A stretch of 20,585 nt of DNA from Apostichopus parvimensis (Eukaryota > Echinodermata > Holothuroidea > Aspidochirotida > Stichopodidae), in the NCBI GenBank assembly GCA_000934455.1, contig KN886130.1, positions 30,795-51,379 of the forward strand, read 5' to 3'. Shown piece by piece: positions 18,040-20,585 of this stretch. A program made the translations under genes and the position numbers. Positions within the stretch are counted from its first letter, which is position 1. Every line of letters starts with the position of its first letter. The notes beneath the pieces are model-generated. The model worked only from the letters and a program-made list of their open reading frames with translations. It had not been told where the DNA came from and made no database searches.

Positions 18040-20585
18040 AAATCATCCTGAACTCTGCTTTTGTTTATCATTTGTCTTTCATCCAGAACCCTGTTTTACT
18101 GTATTTAACAAAAATGTTGTATATGTAATTAGACTAAGGGCCAATAGAGACCCCCCACCCCCCAGCTAACTTTAACTTTATCACCTGACCCAAATTTATT
18201 CATGCAACAAATTTAATCTTGATGAAAATGGACATCATTTTACAAATTATTGCAAGTGTTGCAAGTGTCAAAAGGAATGAAAACCAATGAGAACAAGTGA
18301 ACTATAGAAACATTCTTTGTATTCCGTTTCAAGTCATGGAGGATTAGAGATTACGTTGATGCCAAGAACTAACCGCCATGAAATGGAAGGAAAGCTAAAA
18401 GGGAAAGCATTCTTATAAGAAATTCCCTCAGAAACTACACTTTATACAAACATAACAGAGCAATATGCTGCTTGGTTCTTTCTATGGATTTAAAACTAAC
18501 GACTTCAGATCGATAACTTTCATGCTTATACCTGATTTCTGTCATGTCACGCCTATTTCAATGACACAACATCTTTGTTTTTTTTTTCCGCTCAATATGG
18601 GCACTATACTTATAGCATATATCTTACAGTTCTCATTATTTAATTCAGCTGTGTCCGCTGACAGGTTACTGATTAGCTACATTCCACTACAAGAGAATAT
18701 ACAAAACATAAATAAATGGGAACAAACATAACAGAAAGTAAATTTGAATCAATGGTAAATAACATGAAAAAAATTGACTTGACTTTACAATATATCGCAT
18801 ATAGCCACTCATCGATCTTGTAGACATAATTATATCCTCTCACTCATACGCTCAATGGGAGCAGGGACATGTTTAACGTTTTTCGGCATATCAAAATTGA
18901 CTATAACCTTTAATCAGGGAGTCCTACACCCAACCGTCGAAGCGGAATATAAAAAAAAGCCATAGACAACACAAATAACAACAAGTACGGTAATTAATTC
19001 ATAACATGGCATTCATTTCCGAAGAAATATTGCATGTGCCATCAATACCCCGTTGATAATGATTGTCTCCTGTGATTTTCCACCTAATCGATAATTTCTG
19101 ATTTTAGGGTTTATTTTGTTATTCTGCATTCCATTTCCTTGATATATTCAATGTTAGCTAGTGATATTTTGATAAAACGTGATATTTGTCACTAATTGGT
19201 ACTGTATAGTTCAGTGACGTCAATACTTGTGATTTCTTTTTCCAAGCTATTTACTTATTTTAGATTGTAATTGAGTTATCCTTGGTCAAGCTTTAAACAC
19301 AATTACACTACCCTTGTTGACACTGTTGAATTGGACGAGGGTTCAGTTTATATTTATACTCACCGAGTGGACAGCACATGAACGGAGCACTTTATAACCT
19401 ATCACATTGAAAGTTAAGTGATAGAATTAAACTTATTTCAAAGCTTTTAAAGGGCAAAATAAATCAAACCCTCGTTAAAAACCCGCAAGGTAGTAGATAA
19501 GAGGGAGAAAAAAGGAGATTATGCATGCACATTAATGCAAATGTTGATTTAGCTGTGATAACCCATTAGAAGTTGATTGTTTTAACGCATTAATTACTGC
19601 AAACATGGATCTTCACCGTTTTGTCAGTGGGCGCTGTCATACCGTTCCTAATAGGGATGTGTCTAGGTTCTGGGTCCAAACAGAGCTGTAGATACGGCTC
19701 CTGTTCCTAATGCGCATGATCGATCCTTTTTTTTTAAGTTCTAACGTTCTCAATCTATGAACTGGTTGTGAAAATATGTTTGAAGAGGTTTAGCAGACGT
19801 GATTAAATTTATCTCAAAGAAGCCTTCTGATTGGTTGATTACTACACGTACATGTGTAAAATTTGTCAAACAAACGATGGGCAGCATTTTGTTAGGTAAA
19901 CTGTGCTCGTTACAGGAGTGGTAAAAAAACCACTTGTTAGTTCGAATATGTTACACTATATGTGAAAAAGGGAATGCACTGGTACTTTTCCCAGAAGTGT
20001 TAGAGATTCCCCAAAGGCATTCTCAAATATTTCAAAGATTGCAGGTCGTCCACTTTCGCGGAACTAGATAAGACCGATATGACATCGCTTCACCGTTTAT
20101 TCTAGGCATGACTGATGATCAATAACCGTCAACATATTTTTGCCAAACACGGGCAGGTATACTTAAAGAATATGATATCGCGAAGATATGAATATTTTCA
20201 ATTTGGGGATAATATTTGTGAATGCATCTGGCAACAGCAGTGTGAATGATGTAATCATGACAATTGTGTTGAAGTTGTCTTTGTTCTTCTTTATGCATAT
20301 TAAAATCATGTATTCACAGAGGAATTTAATATGCTTAGAAGAAGAAGGAAAAAGAAACGTTGCACTTTGATGAATTTGTATATACAGACCAAACACACTT
20401 TGCAAATGTATCACATTCCAAGGGGAAAATAGACAGAAGATGTAAATAGGAGAGTAATACTATATCGTAGCACATCTATCGTGATAATATTTCAACACTA
20501 CCGACTGCTATTCACTTCCCCTAACCCTTCACCTTACACCACTTTGTAACTTTTGCAATATAAAATGATAAATTTTCACGAACAC
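18040..20585. other. No recognisable gene
   Basis: AT-rich intergenic DNA. Visible details are a TTGCAAGTG tandem doublet near 18250-18267, a C6-A-C6 run at 18151-18163, a perfect TGACGTCA at 19215-19222, an inverted repeat CTATCAC/GTGATAG (19399-19405, 19418-19424) and an octamer ATGCAAAT at 19535-19542. Open frames (for example 18465-18731) have no family resemblance. Confidence 0.55.

Noticed and set aside
18720..18905. Possible third copy of the 13.1/15.7-kb repeat (shared AACAAACATAA and CGGCATATCAAA)
   Set aside because: Only two short blocks match copy 2's downstream flank, and their spacing differs by about 90 bases, so chance is not excluded.
1..20585. CRISPR arrays, rRNA genes, bacterial operons or phage genes
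   Set aside because: No regularly spaced direct repeats, rRNA signatures or bacterial-type gene packing are present. The window is intron-containing eukaryotic DNA.

Overview
The window looks like nuclear DNA of an animal. It is AT-rich, mostly non-coding, carries canonical GT-AG introns, and holds decayed non-LTR retrotransposons, a small hAT-like element, a tRNA-derived relic and simple repeats. The LINE remains and the type of receptor gene fit a marine invertebrate, perhaps an echinoderm or another invertebrate deuterostome. The species assignment is inference only.

Region 1 (1-4285) holds the only convincing protein-coding gene: the 3' part of a pentameric Cys-loop (nicotinic acetylcholine receptor-like) ion-channel subunit on the + strand. 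Four exons (1-116, 687-876, 2044-2395, 3330-3580) join in frame with matching splice phases and encode about 302 residues. These run from loop D of the ligand-binding domain through the Cys-loop, M1, M2, M3, a very short M3-M4 linker and M4 to a stop codon. The signal peptide and first extracellular strands lie upstream of the window. Intron 2 is nearly half filled by a TTCCTA-type hexanucleotide array. A possible polyadenylation signal lies at 4280.

Region 2 (about 4290-6640) is a graveyard of two different jockey/CR1-superfamily LINEs. One is 5'-truncated on the - strand (4949-5582 coding plus 3' tail). It abuts a + strand reverse-transcriptase relic (about 5590-6640) that keeps a YADD catalytic box amid stops and frameshifts.

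Region 3 (about 6640-20585) has no gene I can support. It contains a dispersed repeat in two direct copies (about 13109-13520 and 15696-16060), a 111-bp hAT-like miniature element with an imperfect 8-bp target duplication (14464-14574), a GC-rich island (about 16690-16995), a tRNA-like sequence on the - strand (about 17105-17177), a 27-bp minisatellite, several perfect hairpins, G-quadruplex-type tracts, and scattered promoter-like motifs of unknown use.

No operon-like or multi-gene system is visible. The most biologically interesting item is the receptor. It lacks the paired loop-C cysteines and the Gly-Glu-Lys selectivity motif before M2, and it has a cysteine-clustered mini-linker between M3 and M4.
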